Program-made: the position numbers and the translations under genes
Shown here: positions 35,521 to 45,183 of the stretch, piece after piece
Numbering within the stretch: position 1 is the stretch's first letter
Layout of the letters: every line of letters starts with the position of its first letter
Notes under the pieces: model-generated
What the model saw: only the letters and a program-made list of their open reading frames with translations
Told to the model about the DNA's origin: nothing
Database searches by the model: none
Origin: a bacterium
GTDB taxonomy: Bacteria > Chloroflexota > Anaerolineae > Caldilineales > Caldilineaceae
NCBI GenBank assembly: GCA_016124945.1
Contig: WGMT01000024.1
Coordinates: forward strand, 124,001-188,000
DNA length: 64,000 nucleotides
Reading direction: 5' to 3'

Positions 35521-36576
35521 TTATTTTGTGCCGGCATCAATGATCTGTACCTGTTTGGCTTCCGCTTCACCTTCAGGCTTGTAATCGGCCTGGTAGTTGA
35601 TGGCCGCCATGTTCCCATTGCGCACCGGCAGCACCGCACCGAGGATGGCGTAAAGCAGCACGCCGAAACCCATCGTCCCCAACGAGAAGAGAATCCAGAA
35701 GAGACGGAGCAAGTTGGCATCGAGGCGCAGGCTCTCGGCCATGCCACCAGACACACCCAACCACATACGATCTGTGCGGCTGCGCTTCAGCGGGATGCGT
35801 CCACGGGCGTCGCTGAGCCCGTTCTTGATCGCGTTACGGTCAACACGCAGGTTGTTCGAGACTTTGGGCATTGACATACGGGCCCGGCTGCGCCAATCTG
35901 TGAAATTCACGCGCCACTCTTTCTGATTCTTCAAGAGCAGCAGCCCGGCGCCGATGAGCAGGGCCGGCCAGAAGACAATCGATGCCACCGACCAGAATGC
36001 GTTCCAGATCCAGGGCAGAACGCCTACATTGGCCAGAAACCAGAGGCCGCCGATGATCACCAGCACACTGCCGGCGCGGCGCAGGCTGCTCTCACTAATG
36101 TTAATGGCGGCAGGCTCACGCTGTCCACCGAGGGCTGTACCCACCGGCAACAGCAGCCAGAGGACGATGTAAGCCAGGATGCCTGCACCCGCCGTGGGGA
36201 TGGTCATCACCACCCAGAGCAGACGTACCAGCACCGGGTCGATGTTCAGATACTCGGCCAGGCCACCACAGACGCCGCCAAGGATCTGGTGCGTCGGATG
36301 ACGGTAGAGCGGTGTCCGCACGCTCTGCACCGTGGCTGTGTGATTTTCTGGCTGGGTTTCGGTTTGCGCACTTTGCACAGGAACGCTTTCTTCTTGCATT
36401 GTCCTCTCCGCATTGATCGATGCTTCCACTTTGATCGGTTCTTGACGATTCATCGACGCTTCCTCTTGGGGAAGGTGGGCTCCCTGGGGATCGATTTGAG
36501 ACTGTTCGTTATTGGCGAATGGTTCCACCAAACCGTCGGTCTGGGTTGGTTGTTGAGATTGACCTGCGTTGCTCAT
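35521..36576 (-). CDS. PspC-domain membrane protein (two PspC modules)
   Basis: A 351-residue protein. The N-terminal 90 residues are Gln/Glu-rich and soluble. A first PspC domain (LYRHPTHQILGGVCGGLAEY) is followed by membrane segments of the LiaF type and then a second, diverged PspC domain (RTDRMWLGVSGGMAESLRLD). PspC proteins act in phage-shock and envelope-stress responses. GAGGGAAG precedes the ATG. It is divergent from the gene at 36729. Confidence 0.85.
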   Translation of the reverse strand: MSNAGQSQQPTQTDGLVEPFANNEQSQIDPQGAHLPQEEASMNRQEPIKVEASINAERTMQEESVPVQSAQTETQPENHTATVQSVRTPLYRHPTHQILGGVCGGLAEYLNIDPVLVRLLWVVMTIPTAGAGILAYIVLWLLLPVGTALGGQREPAAINISESSLRRAGSVLVIIGGLWFLANVGVLPWIWNAFWSVASIVFWPALLIGAGLLLLKNQKEWRVNFTDWRSRARMSMPKVSNNLRVDRNAIKNGLSDARGRIPLKRSRTDRMWLGVSGGMAESLRLDANLLRLFWILFSLGTMGFGVLLYAILGAVLPVRNGNMAAINYQADYKPEGEAEAKQVQIIDAGTK

Positions 36577-36728
36577 TTTCTTCCCTCACTGTACACTCAA
36601 AGTTGAACACACAATAGTGTGATGATGGCACTTCATGCTTGTGCGTACGCATTTGTTACAATGGACAATACGCACCCCGCGCCGGAAAGTTTCAAGATTC
36701 GCTTACCAATCGCGACCAACAGATTTTC

Positions 36729-37406
36729 ATGCACACACACCGCTCGAACCCACTGCCAACCGGCCCGACTTCAACTGACCTGACTTCAGGACAGCGCGCC
36801 CTCTTGCAACACAAGATCCACGTTGATCCTGGGGCGTGGGGGCAGAGCGATGTTGGTGTGCGCAAGCGCCTCGCTTCGGCGTGGACGGCGGCACTGCATC
36901 TGGCCGATTCGTTTGGTGGCCTGCCCGATGACGCACTGCACTGGTGGGCCCATCACCCGCGAGGACATGTCCTGTTGACGGCGGATGAAGAAGGCTACTG
37001 CACAGGCGAACGTATTGTTGGGGATCGTAGCCTATCGGCCCTGGCATTGGTGCCTTTTCATCGTATCGTGGTGCAGCCGAAGATGGCGACAATCAGGGCG
37101 CTACATGTTCTAGATCACCTACTTGGCTGCAACGGTGAACCGTCCGGCGGCTGGCTTTCGGACGGCGGTGGACGTTCGCTCCGCTGGCAGCGCACCGGTA
37201 GCCGGATCGCAACGATCTTTCCTCTTGGCTATGGGATCTCACATGCCGGTCAACAGGACCCTCACTGGTATCTGGCCGAGGCGCTGTGGATGGCGCTGAC
37301 TGATCGCGTACAACTCAACGTCGCCGATCCCAAACTGGAGCGCCTGCTGTATCAGTCGATCCTCGACGCTGGTTTTTGGCGGAATTTCCTCGCGGAAGAT
37401 CAATGA
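36729..37406 (+). CDS. Hypothetical protein
   Basis: A 225-residue soluble protein of unknown family. It has no signal peptide or membrane segment and is rich in Trp and His in its middle (DDALHWWAHHPRGHVLLTADEEGYC). ATG 36729 is preferred over the upstream in-frame codon at 36639, but neither has a clear ribosome site. The gene is flanked by repeat elements and envelope genes, which gives no firm hint of function. Confidence 0.6.
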   Translation: MHTHRSNPLPTGPTSTDLTSGQRALLQHKIHVDPGAWGQSDVGVRKRLASAWTAALHLADSFGGLPDDALHWWAHHPRGHVLLTADEEGYCTGERIVGDRSLSALALVPFHRIVVQPKMATIRALHVLDHLLGCNGEPSGGWLSDGGGRSLRWQRTGSRIATIFPLGYGISHAGQQDPHWYLAEALWMALTDRVQLNVADPKLERLLYQSILDAGFWRNFLAEDQ

Positions 37407-37427
37407 GTGACTACCACCCACAGTCGA

Positions 37428-37497
37428 GGGTATAATTCGACCTTGGGGTGAACAGTGCCTGGCACTGTGGCGCGCTCCCCCAACCTGAAGTACACCC
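37428..37497. repeat. REP-like quasi-palindrome (AGTGCCTGGCAC family), copy 2
   Basis: The perfect core palindrome AGTGCCTGGCACT is flanked by complementary arms (TATAATTCGACCTTGGGG against CCCCCAACCTGAAGTACA). It is a shorter version of the element at 35221-35340, with the GGGCCA part and inner loop missing. It lies 22 bases after the stop at 37406. Confidence 0.75.
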
Positions 37498-37583
37498 CAC
37501 AGCAGATCGCGCATATCGCCACATCGCACATTCATGTTACAATGTCTCCGCTCAATAAAGACCCTTCCACATTTTGGTGAACT

Positions 37584-39365
37584 ATGGCATCTCTTCCACC
37601 ATCGGGCGCTGTGCCTCCGACTGAACAGGCTATAGATCCGCAGCAGGCGAGCCTCTACACGCTTCAAGAATCTACGGGACGCCGCCCGTGGCTGCGCTTT
37701 GTGTTGGCCGGTCTGTTCCTCGTGGTGGTGGTTTGGTTGTTACTCATCGCCCTCCTGCCGGGGTGGCGGACGACGGTTTCGGGTTGGCTGGATCGTTCAA
37801 CGGGTACCATCACCCAACAAGCGAACCTGCCACCTGCAGGGAGCCGCGACTTGACGTCACTAACAGTGTCACAGTCGTTGACACAGACGGCGACGGCCAC
37901 CCCGACGCCACATCCAGCGCTTTCGTTGGACGTGACACTAGACGAAAGTACGGCGCCGCCTCGTTGGCAGATCGCCTATCCCGATGTTGCACGAGGACCT
38001 GGGCTGGGCTGTGCTTACTTTTCCTTTCGGCTAATCGGCGCCGACGCCAGCAACCCGGCGTTGCTTGATCAGGTGGACGCCGAATTGGTCATCTACGACG
38101 GCGAGTTTGTCTTTGAACGCTACGGCCCCCTGCCGCTCCAGGATCTGCGCGGACTGGCCGACAGCCAATACTATGAGTTGCCCGGCAGTGGGCCTGAATG
38201 TAGCCGTCATCGTTTCTCCGAGCCTGAAGCGTACAGCGGCCTGGAGTTCAGGCTTTCTTTGCTGGCCGGTGATATCCCTGTGCAGATCTTTCGTTACGGG
38301 TTAACCGACGCTCTCGCCTTTGCCACCATCACGCCTACGCCAGCGGCCGCCACGATTACGCCCACACCCTTTGCGCAGGCGCGGATCAAAGAGGCGATCA
38401 ATGTGCGTAGTGGACCGGGTACGGCCTACTCTATTGTCGGCGCAGCGCGCAAGGACGATGTCTACGCCGTCACCGCCTCAGACGGCACACGTCAGTGGTG
38501 GCAGATCGACTACCAGGGGCTGATTGGCTGGGTCTACGCACCTTTGGTGGAGACAATCGCTGTCGACGAAATTGCGGTCGCACAGGCGATTCCACCGCTA
38601 CCGCCGCCTCTGCCCACCGTGGCGCCAACAGTAACGCCGGCGCCGCCTACCCCAGAGCCGACGCCCTACTTCCCCTTCTTGCTTTCCAGCGTTGGGATCT
38701 GTGAATCGAATCAGGCCATGACCTATTTTGAAGGGCAAGTCCTTAACGCCGATGGTACGCCGCTTATCGGCGCCTGTGTCCACATTGCCTACGACGGCCC
38801 ACGCCAGACCAAATGTACCGGCTGTGACGGCGATGTGAACGCCAAATGGGGCTTCCCGGGCAGAAGCGATTCTACCGTACGGATCTATGTCGTGCCTTGC
38901 CCGGAAGAAGGCATGACCGGCAGCGGTCAGGATGCCTTCACCGGCTTTGGCCCACTTGTGCCCGTATCGCCGGTGTGGACCTACACCGTCGGCGAGAGCG
39001 CTCAGTGTAAGGGTATCACCTTTACCGACAACCGCTTCTTCGACGATGGCGGACAGCAGATCCCGCCGCCCGCACCTACGCTTGCGCCTTCGCCAAACGA
39101 ACTCTACCGCTTCCAGGGCGGTGGTCAGGCATTTACGCCTCCGTTTATTCTTTCGGCGGGGCAGGTGCGCTTCCGGATCAACCTTACAGGGCAGGGGACG
39201 TACAGTCTGCAACTGCTCAGCAGCATCGGGCGCAACATCGACATCCTTGCCGGCGGTAGCGGCGCGGCGACCGTTGACAAAACCGTGGATATCCCCGGCA
39301 ACGGCACCTACTTCGTCAGTGTGATCACCGACGGTCCGTGGACGATCCTCGTAGAAAATCCGTAG
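37584..39365 (+). CDS. SH3b-domain membrane-anchored surface protein
   Basis: A 593-residue protein. One N-terminal membrane segment (about residues 34-56, FVLAGLFLVVVVWLLLIALL) puts the rest outside. A beta-rich domain (about 110-235) is followed by a Pro-Thr linker, an SH3b domain (KEAINVRSGPGTAYSIVGAA to GLIGWVYAPLVE), another linker, a Cys-rich module (residues about 365-470) and a C-terminal jelly-roll-like domain (GTYSLQLLSS, GTYFVSVITDGPW). The SH3b and its flank closely resemble the protein at 29907. It probably binds the cell surface. Confidence 0.8.
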   Translation: MASLPPSGAVPPTEQAIDPQQASLYTLQESTGRRPWLRFVLAGLFLVVVVWLLLIALLPGWRTTVSGWLDRSTGTITQQANLPPAGSRDLTSLTVSQSLTQTATATPTPHPALSLDVTLDESTAPPRWQIAYPDVARGPGLGCAYFSFRLIGADASNPALLDQVDAELVIYDGEFVFERYGPLPLQDLRGLADSQYYELPGSGPECSRHRFSEPEAYSGLEFRLSLLAGDIPVQIFRYGLTDALAFATITPTPAAATITPTPFAQARIKEAINVRSGPGTAYSIVGAARKDDVYAVTASDGTRQWWQIDYQGLIGWVYAPLVETIAVDEIAVAQAIPPLPPPLPTVAPTVTPAPPTPEPTPYFPFLLSSVGICESNQAMTYFEGQVLNADGTPLIGACVHIAYDGPRQTKCTGCDGDVNAKWGFPGRSDSTVRIYVVPCPEEGMTGSGQDAFTGFGPLVPVSPVWTYTVGESAQCKGITFTDNRFFDDGGQQIPPPAPTLAPSPNELYRFQGGGQAFTPPFILSAGQVRFRINLTGQGTYSLQLLSSIGRNIDILAGGSGAATVDKTVDIPGNGTYFVSVITDGPWTILVENP

Positions 39366-39458
39366 TGAATATTCGTCCTACTGAAAATTATCTGTAACTA
39401 TTTCGCTTCAGGTGTACCTTATCTGCACCGCTACCATTGTTCAAGGAGTAAGCACGGC

Positions 39459-42272
39459 ATGAACTTATTGCGACTGCGTCGAATCGCATGGCTGTTGCTC
39501 GTCTGTGCCCTCAGTTTGCCGTTTGTCTCCGTTACCGCGCTGGCGCAAGACGCGTCCGTTGTCTATCAGCGCTACGACGTCGACATCCAAATTCAGGCGG
39601 ACGGCTCTTTCCTGGTGCGTGAGATCCAGGAAGTCCTCTTCAACGAAGAATTTCAGACTGCGTTTGCCGAGATTCCTACCGAACTCACCGAATCTATTGG
39701 CAGTGTCCGGGTCTACGAGATGTTGGCCGGCTCTGAAGTGGAATATGTCGAGGCTAACCTGCGTAGCAATGATGCGTTGTTGCCTTACACCTTTTCCACC
39801 TCACGCGACGGCAACTTCGTCTACGTAGACTGGGCGTACAGCCCCACCGGTGCCGGTGAAACACGCACTTTCATCGTGGAATATCAGGTCTTCGGTGGCC
39901 TGTGGATCTACCCCGAAGGCGACATCCTGGAGTGGCGCGCCGTCCCTGGTGATCGGAGCGGCGTTCCCGTTGAGTCGTCCACTGTTACGGTGACGCTGCC
40001 CGAGGTTGTGGAAATCGATGCGCTCCCGGTAATGGCCTACGGCCCCGACTTCGAGACCCGTTACGCGCTTTCCGGCATCTCGAACCCGCTGACAGAACCA
40101 ACCAGCGCCGATCAAGTGATCTTCGTGGCAACGAACCCGCTGCCCGATGGACAAGGCTTTCAGGTGCAGGTCGGCTTTCCGCATGGGATGGTGAATACGC
40201 AGCCAAGCCGTTGGCAAGTGGCTGAAGACACCGCCAATCTTGAAGTGTCGCTGCCGGCGCTGGAGACGACGATCCGTATTCAGGAAGACGGTTCTTTGCT
40301 GGTGGAAGAGATCCACGCTGTCGCCGTAGAAGCGGGCGCGCTCTACGAAAGCAATCGCACCATCGCAACCCGTTTCCTCGATGGTATCGGGCAGGTGGAA
40401 GTCTACGAAGGTGACCAGCGCTTCCAGGAGGCACGCTCAAATTGTGAGTATTGTGTCCGTATCAGCGAGAACAGCCGCTCTGCCGACTGGGTGACCTATG
40501 ATGGCAACTACGAAGTTGTCTTCGATGATCGGGCTGCCGGCGGCGTCTCTGTTGCCTGGGCCTATCCGCCATTGGTGCGCGGTGAACAGGCAATCTTCGT
40601 GCTGCGCTATCGTGTCCTCGGTGCGATTCAGATACTCGATAACAACCAGCGCCTGGCGTGGACAGCCGTCTACCCAAATCGTCAGGCAACGGTGGATACC
40701 GCTACGCTTTATCTCTACCCGCCGCCAGGTGTACGCCCCAATCAACTGCGTGTCACCGGAGGGCCGACCGAAATGGACGGCGGCGCTGTGCGTGTCATCT
40801 ATAACGGCGCGGTTGAACCAGGACAGTCCTGGGAGATCTCAGTCGAGATGCCGGCAGACGCCACCAACGCCACCATGCCCATCTGGCAACAAGAGATCGA
40901 GCGCACGGTTGCCCTGGCTGCGGCTGCCGAACAGGCACAGGCTCGGCTGCAAGTCGCCTTTGCGACAGCCACGGGGCTGCTCCTGGCTTTGGGGATTGTC
41001 GGCCTCTACCTGGCCTGGTACACCTGGGGACGAGACAAGCCGCTGCCCGAAGTGGCCGACTATCTCACCGAGCCGCCGTCTGATCTGGCCCCGGGGCTGG
41101 TGGCCTACCTGCTCGATGAAGAACCCAGCACCAAGGGCGCACTGGCGGGTCTTTTCCATTTGGCCGGCCTCGGCTTCCTCGAAATCGATCTGGAAGGTGG
41201 CATGAGTGTGCGCAAGGTGCCCACACCGCCCAACTCGCCGGAGACGCTACCCAATCATCTGCGTCATCTGTTGAGTGTGCTTGATCCTGTATTGTCGACG
41301 GAGCAGGATGTCTCTTACGCAGAGATTGAGCCTGTGTTTGTACAGGCGTTGCCTGCCACTTACGCCAAGATGGGCGAAAGTGTTGAAATCTACTTCGACG
41401 ACCTGCCCGGCGAGTCGCGCCAACGCTGGTTGGTTTGGGGGCAGTGGGCCGTAATCCTGGCGGTGATCCTGGCGCTCTTCCTGGCTGTGGGTTATGCATC
41501 GCGCCTGGGCTGGCTGGCGCTTGGGCCGGCGTTTGCCTTCATCGTGCTGGGCGGTGGCCTGATCTGGCTAAGTCGCCACATGCCGCGGCGCACCGACGCC
41601 GGGGTGGAAGAAGCGCAACGCTGGCGCGCCTTCAAGCGCTACCTGGGCAATCTCAAGCAGTACGCCTCGGTCGAAGACGCGCAAAAGATCCTGGATCGCT
41701 ACTTTGCCTATGCCGTCGCCTTTGATCAGGAGGCAATTGTGCTCGAAAGCGCGGCGCAAATGGGGACGCGCATCCCCACCTGGTCTTATGGGCCGACAAT
41801 GCGCCGTCGCTGGGCTGGGCGCACCATCGCGCAAGGATCGTCGACGACGCCGTCGCAGCCGTCGGGTGCGCCGCTCTCGTTGCCACCGTTGGCCGATCGC
41901 CCCACACTGTCATTGCCCGACAGCCAGTCAATCGGTCGATCTCTGAATCGGGCCAGCGAAAGCCTGGGGTCACGGCTCAGCCGCAGCAGCGAAAATCTGG
42001 GCGCTGTGCTGGCGACGGCGGCAGGTACGCAGTCTGCGGCGACGCCCTTCGGCAGCATCCAAAAGGGAACGGCTTCCACCTTTGATGTGTTGGGCGAGAT
42101 CCTCAAAGCGTCATCGTCGGGTGGCGGCAGCAGCAGCCATAGCGGTGGACGTAGCGGTTCCTCGTCGAGTTGGGGATCGAGTCGATCTTCGAGTCGGCGT
42201 TCGTCGTTCCGCAGCAGCCGCTCCAGCGGTTCCCGGCGCAGCGGCGGCGGCGGGCGACGCGGGTTTAGATAG
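39459..42272 (+). CDS. DUF2207 family membrane protein
   Basis: A 937-residue protein with a signal peptide ending near ALAQ. The DUF2207 extracytoplasmic domain is present twice (about residues 30-260, DVDIQIQADGSFLVREIQE, and 270-470, ETTIRIQEDGSLLVEEIHA). Membrane segments follow near 505-525 and 660-705, then a cytoplasmic part and a Ser-Arg-Gly-rich low-complexity C-terminus of about 50 residues. The usual protein has one such domain. AAGGAG precedes the ATG. The family function is unknown. Confidence 0.85.
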   Translation: MNLLRLRRIAWLLLVCALSLPFVSVTALAQDASVVYQRYDVDIQIQADGSFLVREIQEVLFNEEFQTAFAEIPTELTESIGSVRVYEMLAGSEVEYVEANLRSNDALLPYTFSTSRDGNFVYVDWAYSPTGAGETRTFIVEYQVFGGLWIYPEGDILEWRAVPGDRSGVPVESSTVTVTLPEVVEIDALPVMAYGPDFETRYALSGISNPLTEPTSADQVIFVATNPLPDGQGFQVQVGFPHGMVNTQPSRWQVAEDTANLEVSLPALETTIRIQEDGSLLVEEIHAVAVEAGALYESNRTIATRFLDGIGQVEVYEGDQRFQEARSNCEYCVRISENSRSADWVTYDGNYEVVFDDRAAGGVSVAWAYPPLVRGEQAIFVLRYRVLGAIQILDNNQRLAWTAVYPNRQATVDTATLYLYPPPGVRPNQLRVTGGPTEMDGGAVRVIYNGAVEPGQSWEISVEMPADATNATMPIWQQEIERTVALAAAAEQAQARLQVAFATATGLLLALGIVGLYLAWYTWGRDKPLPEVADYLTEPPSDLAPGLVAYLLDEEPSTKGALAGLFHLAGLGFLEIDLEGGMSVRKVPTPPNSPETLPNHLRHLLSVLDPVLSTEQDVSYAEIEPVFVQALPATYAKMGESVEIYFDDLPGESRQRWLVWGQWAVILAVILALFLAVGYASRLGWLALGPAFAFIVLGGGLIWLSRHMPRRTDAGVEEAQRWRAFKRYLGNLKQYASVEDAQKILDRYFAYAVAFDQEAIVLESAAQMGTRIPTWSYGPTMRRRWAGRTIAQGSSTTPSQPSGAPLSLPPLADRPTLSLPDSQSIGRSLNRASESLGSRLSRSSENLGAVLATAAGTQSAATPFGSIQKGTASTFDVLGEILKASSSGGGSSSHSGGRSGSSSSWGSSRSSSRRSSFRSSRSSGSRRSGGGGRRGFR

Positions 42273-42274
42273 AT

Positions 42275-43060
42275 ATGCAGATCGCCGGTGTGAGGACAAA
42301 GCACAATCCATACGATCCTTTTGCCGTGGTCGAACATCGTCCTTGGCCGATGCCGACTCGTCCGTGGGTGATGGCGCAGCGCTGGCACGATCTGCTCTTT
42401 GCCCACTGGCCGCTGCCTGCCGAAGTGGTGAGCGCGCTGTTGCCGTCGGGGTTAACGCTGGACACCTACGAGGGCGAGGCGTGGCTGGGTGTGGTGCCTT
42501 TCCGTATGAGCCACGTCCGTCCGCGCTATGTGACGGCGGTGCCGTGGCTCTCTCACTTCCCGGAATTGAATGTGCGCACCTACGTGCGGGTGGGCGACAA
42601 GCCGGGTGTCTTCTTTTTCAGCCTGGACGCGGGCAACCCGGTGGCCGTCTTCCTGGCGCGTACATTCTTTCATCTGCCCTACTTCCGTGCACGCATGGAC
42701 ATGTCAACGCAACCGGGTGGGCGCACCATCCACTACCGGAGCCTGCGCACACATGGCGACGCTTTCCCGGCGCGATTCGAGGGCAGCTATGGGCCGATAG
42801 GTGAAACGCAACAGGTGACGCCGGGCAGCTTCGAGTACTGGCTGATTGAACGTTATGCCCTCTACAGCGCCGACCGTCGAGGACGCATCTATCGCGGCGA
42901 GATTCAGCATCAGCCTTGGCCGATCCAGGCGGCTGAGGCTGAAATTTCCTTGAATTCCCTGGTGCAGGCCGCTGGTCTGCGCTTGCCCGACATTCCCCCG
43001 CTGCTCCATTTCGCCCACCGTCTGGACGTCGTCGCCTGGGCGATTCAACCCGTTTTGTGA
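42275..43060 (+). CDS. DUF2071 (YqjF-like) protein
   Basis: A 261-residue soluble protein that matches the DUF2071 pattern (RWHDLLFAHWPLPAEVVSAL, FPELNVRTYVR, a late YALYS segment). The biochemical role of the family is unknown. The ATG is 2 bases after the DUF2207 stop, with no clear ribosome site of its own, so translation may be coupled. Confidence 0.8.
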   Translation: MQIAGVRTKHNPYDPFAVVEHRPWPMPTRPWVMAQRWHDLLFAHWPLPAEVVSALLPSGLTLDTYEGEAWLGVVPFRMSHVRPRYVTAVPWLSHFPELNVRTYVRVGDKPGVFFFSLDAGNPVAVFLARTFFHLPYFRARMDMSTQPGGRTIHYRSLRTHGDAFPARFEGSYGPIGETQQVTPGSFEYWLIERYALYSADRRGRIYRGEIQHQPWPIQAAEAEISLNSLVQAAGLRLPDIPPLLHFAHRLDVVAWAIQPVL

Positions 43061-43115
43061 CTGCTGATCTGTGACCGGCGATTCCGCCACGTATTGTAGG
43101 GGTTTCAGCACTCGA

Positions 43116-43193
43116 ATATCTGCGGAGAGAGCACGCCCACGTGCGGCTGTTCTCGTGTAGACCCGCACGTGGGCGTGCTCTCTCCGCAGATAT
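43116..43193. repeat. Long perfect hairpin repeat (31-bp stem)
   Basis: Arms 43116-43146 and 43163-43193 pair perfectly over 31 bp with a 16-base loop. The arm begins ATATCTGCGGAGAG. No T-run follows. A half copy of its loop and right arm lies at 4647-4673, so it is a dispersed element rather than a simple terminator. Confidence 0.85.
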
Positions 43194-43238
43194 CTGAATG
43201 ACACTGACTAATCACCAATCAACAACGGCTGGACGAGT

Positions 43239-44234
43239 ATGACAAATGAATCTGCGGTCGAATCAGCGCCATCGACCAAACCGCGGTTTCGACTGGGTTT
43301 CCCAGTGAAAGTGATCGGCGCGCCCAATCTGCCATCACATGACAGCCGACGCTGGCACAACAATCCCCACCTCAGCGTTAGTCTGGCCTATTTGCGCGAT
43401 ATTTTTGTCTACCTGGGGCAACGGGGCATCAAGTTCTACCGAATGGCCGGCCAACTGGCGCCCTACCTCACCCACCCCGCACTGCCTGCTTTTCACCGCC
43501 AACTCCAAGAATGTGATCTCGAACTGGCCGCGTTGGGCGATCTGGCGCGCCAGGACGGTCTACGCCTTACGCTGCATCCCGGCTTCTTTGTGCAACTCAA
43601 CAGCCCCGATGAAAGCTGGGTGCAACGCTCGGTGACTGAGTTGGCCGCCTCTGCTGAACTGTTGGCGCGTATGGGGCTGAGCGACGAATCGGTGATCGTG
43701 GTCCACGTGGGAGGCGTCCACGGTGATGTGCTTGCGGGGCGCGAACGCTTTGTGCGCCAGGTCAATCTACTCCCCGAAGCTGTGAAGAACCGTCTTGTGT
43801 TGGAACACGATGATCGTCGCTATCACCTGCAAGATGCGCTCTGGATCTACCAGCGCACCGGACTACGGATCGTCTTCGATGTGCTGCACCACCGTTGTTT
43901 CGATCCTGTGGACATGCCATTGGTGGACGCATTGCGGTTGGCGCTTTCCACCTGGCCACAGACACAACGCCCCAAGATCCACATGAGCAGCCCGCGTACC
44001 GAAGTACGTACCCTTGTGCGTCATGGCGGGCTGATCCTACAACCGCCGCTGCCCAACCAGCACAGCGACTTTATCAACCCCTTCGAAGTCATCGATCTGC
44101 TCAGCCACGCCATGCGCCTGGGCCTGCGTCCCTTCGACGTGATGCTCGAAGCCAAGGCCAAAGACGTCGCCCTCCTGCGTCTACGCGAGCAGATTAAGCG
44201 GTTCGCGCCGAAGTTGGGGGCGGTGGTGGGGTGA
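43239..44234 (+). CDS. uvdE: UV damage endonuclease UvdE
   Basis: A 331-residue UVDE TIM-barrel nuclease that nicks DNA 5' to UV photoproducts and abasic sites. Family landmarks are RLTLHPGFFVQLNSP, VIVVHVGGVHGD, RLVLEHDDRRY with metal-binding Glu/Asp, IVFDVLHHRCF, KIHMSSPR and the late MLEAKAKD. The N-terminal 18 residues are a variable extension. With mutM and the LexA-type box it adds to a repair theme. A heptad array starts 3 bases after the stop. Confidence 0.93.
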   Translation: MTNESAVESAPSTKPRFRLGFPVKVIGAPNLPSHDSRRWHNNPHLSVSLAYLRDIFVYLGQRGIKFYRMAGQLAPYLTHPALPAFHRQLQECDLELAALGDLARQDGLRLTLHPGFFVQLNSPDESWVQRSVTELAASAELLARMGLSDESVIVVHVGGVHGDVLAGRERFVRQVNLLPEAVKNRLVLEHDDRRYHLQDALWIYQRTGLRIVFDVLHHRCFDPVDMPLVDALRLALSTWPQTQRPKIHMSSPRTEVRTLVRHGGLILQPPLPNQHSDFINPFEVIDLLSHAMRLGLRPFDVMLEAKAKDVALLRLREQIKRFAPKLGAVVG

Positions 44235-44237
44235 ATG

Positions 44238-44341
44238 TAATGCGTGATGCGTAATGCGTGATGCGTGATTCGTTAACGGTATTGCAGCGCCATTGGGAAC
44301 CAATTGGGTTCACCAATTATGCATTACGAATTACGCATTAC
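44238..44341. repeat. Heptad hairpin element (TAATGCG/TGATGCG family)
   Basis: Six 7-base units (TAATGCG, TGATGCG and variants) run from 44238 to 44279. The complementary arm is 44313-44341, with four units. The spacer contains CAATTGGG/CCATTGGG repeats. The element lies between uvdE and the next gene, whose in-frame upstream extension runs through the right arm. Confidence 0.8.
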
Positions 44342-44382
44342 TTCTCTTTTTTCAATCAGCACAATCGATTGCGAGCACGACT

Positions 44383-45132
44383 ATGACCCAAGGTTACTCG
44401 GATCCCTACATTCGGCGGCGGACGGTGTTGGTGGCGGTGGTCAACAATGCGGCGGACCTACGGCGGGCGGCGTCGGAGGGCTGGTATCGGATTCCGCAGC
44501 GACGAGCGCCGCGGCGGATCGGTGCGGATTATCTGGCGTTCTATCAAACCGGCGCGTTCGGTGACGCGCCGGAAGCGCATACGGTGAGCTACTACGCACC
44601 GGTGCGCCGCTATCACCTTTCGACCCGCGCCCAGTTGCTGCCCGAGGACGCGGACCATCCTCGCGCCGAAGATTACTACTTCCGCATTGACCTGGGGCCG
44701 CTGGTGCGTTTGGATCGTCCTATCGCGGCGACGAAACTGCGGCGTATCACCTTCATCCACACCACCTTCGAACGTCTCCTCGCCGCGGAAGACGTCGCCG
44801 ATCTCTTTGCACAGGACGACAGCTTCGACGCGCTCTGGCAGGCGCTCCACGTCAATCGGCTACGTCCGCTGGCGAACCGGCTGGCCGGTGAATGGCCGGT
44901 GGACATTACATTGCGAGTACGCGGCGGCTACCTGGGCATTCGCTGTGTCGAGGACAACAGCACTGCCGAAGCACAGTTCGCCGTCCTCCCGGCGCGGTGG
45001 ACCTTGCTCAACCTCGATGCAGAACAGATTCGCACCGACTTGCCCGGCTGTTTGCGCCAGATCGCGTCGATGCTGGTCAATCTCGGCGGCGCGCTGGACA
45101 ATCGACCTGGTCCCGAATTTCAGCTACCGTAA
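44383..45132 (+). CDS. Hypothetical protein
   Basis: A 249-residue soluble protein of unknown family. The first 110 residues (TVLVAVVNNAADLRRAASEG, GADYLAFYQTGAFG) weakly recall PUA/EVE-like small beta domains, but I would not assign this. ATG 44383 is preferred; a frame upstream from 44293 would be encoded partly by the repeat arm. No Shine-Dalgarno is evident. It lies between uvdE and a secreted protein. Confidence 0.65.
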   Translation: MTQGYSDPYIRRRTVLVAVVNNAADLRRAASEGWYRIPQRRAPRRIGADYLAFYQTGAFGDAPEAHTVSYYAPVRRYHLSTRAQLLPEDADHPRAEDYYFRIDLGPLVRLDRPIAATKLRRITFIHTTFERLLAAEDVADLFAQDDSFDALWQALHVNRLRPLANRLAGEWPVDITLRVRGGYLGIRCVEDNSTAEAQFAVLPARWTLLNLDAEQIRTDLPGCLRQIASMLVNLGGALDNRPGPEFQLP

Positions 45133-45183
45133 CGGGATCTTTGCTATCGAGTTCGGTAGCCAATATCAGATAGGATCTTACGC

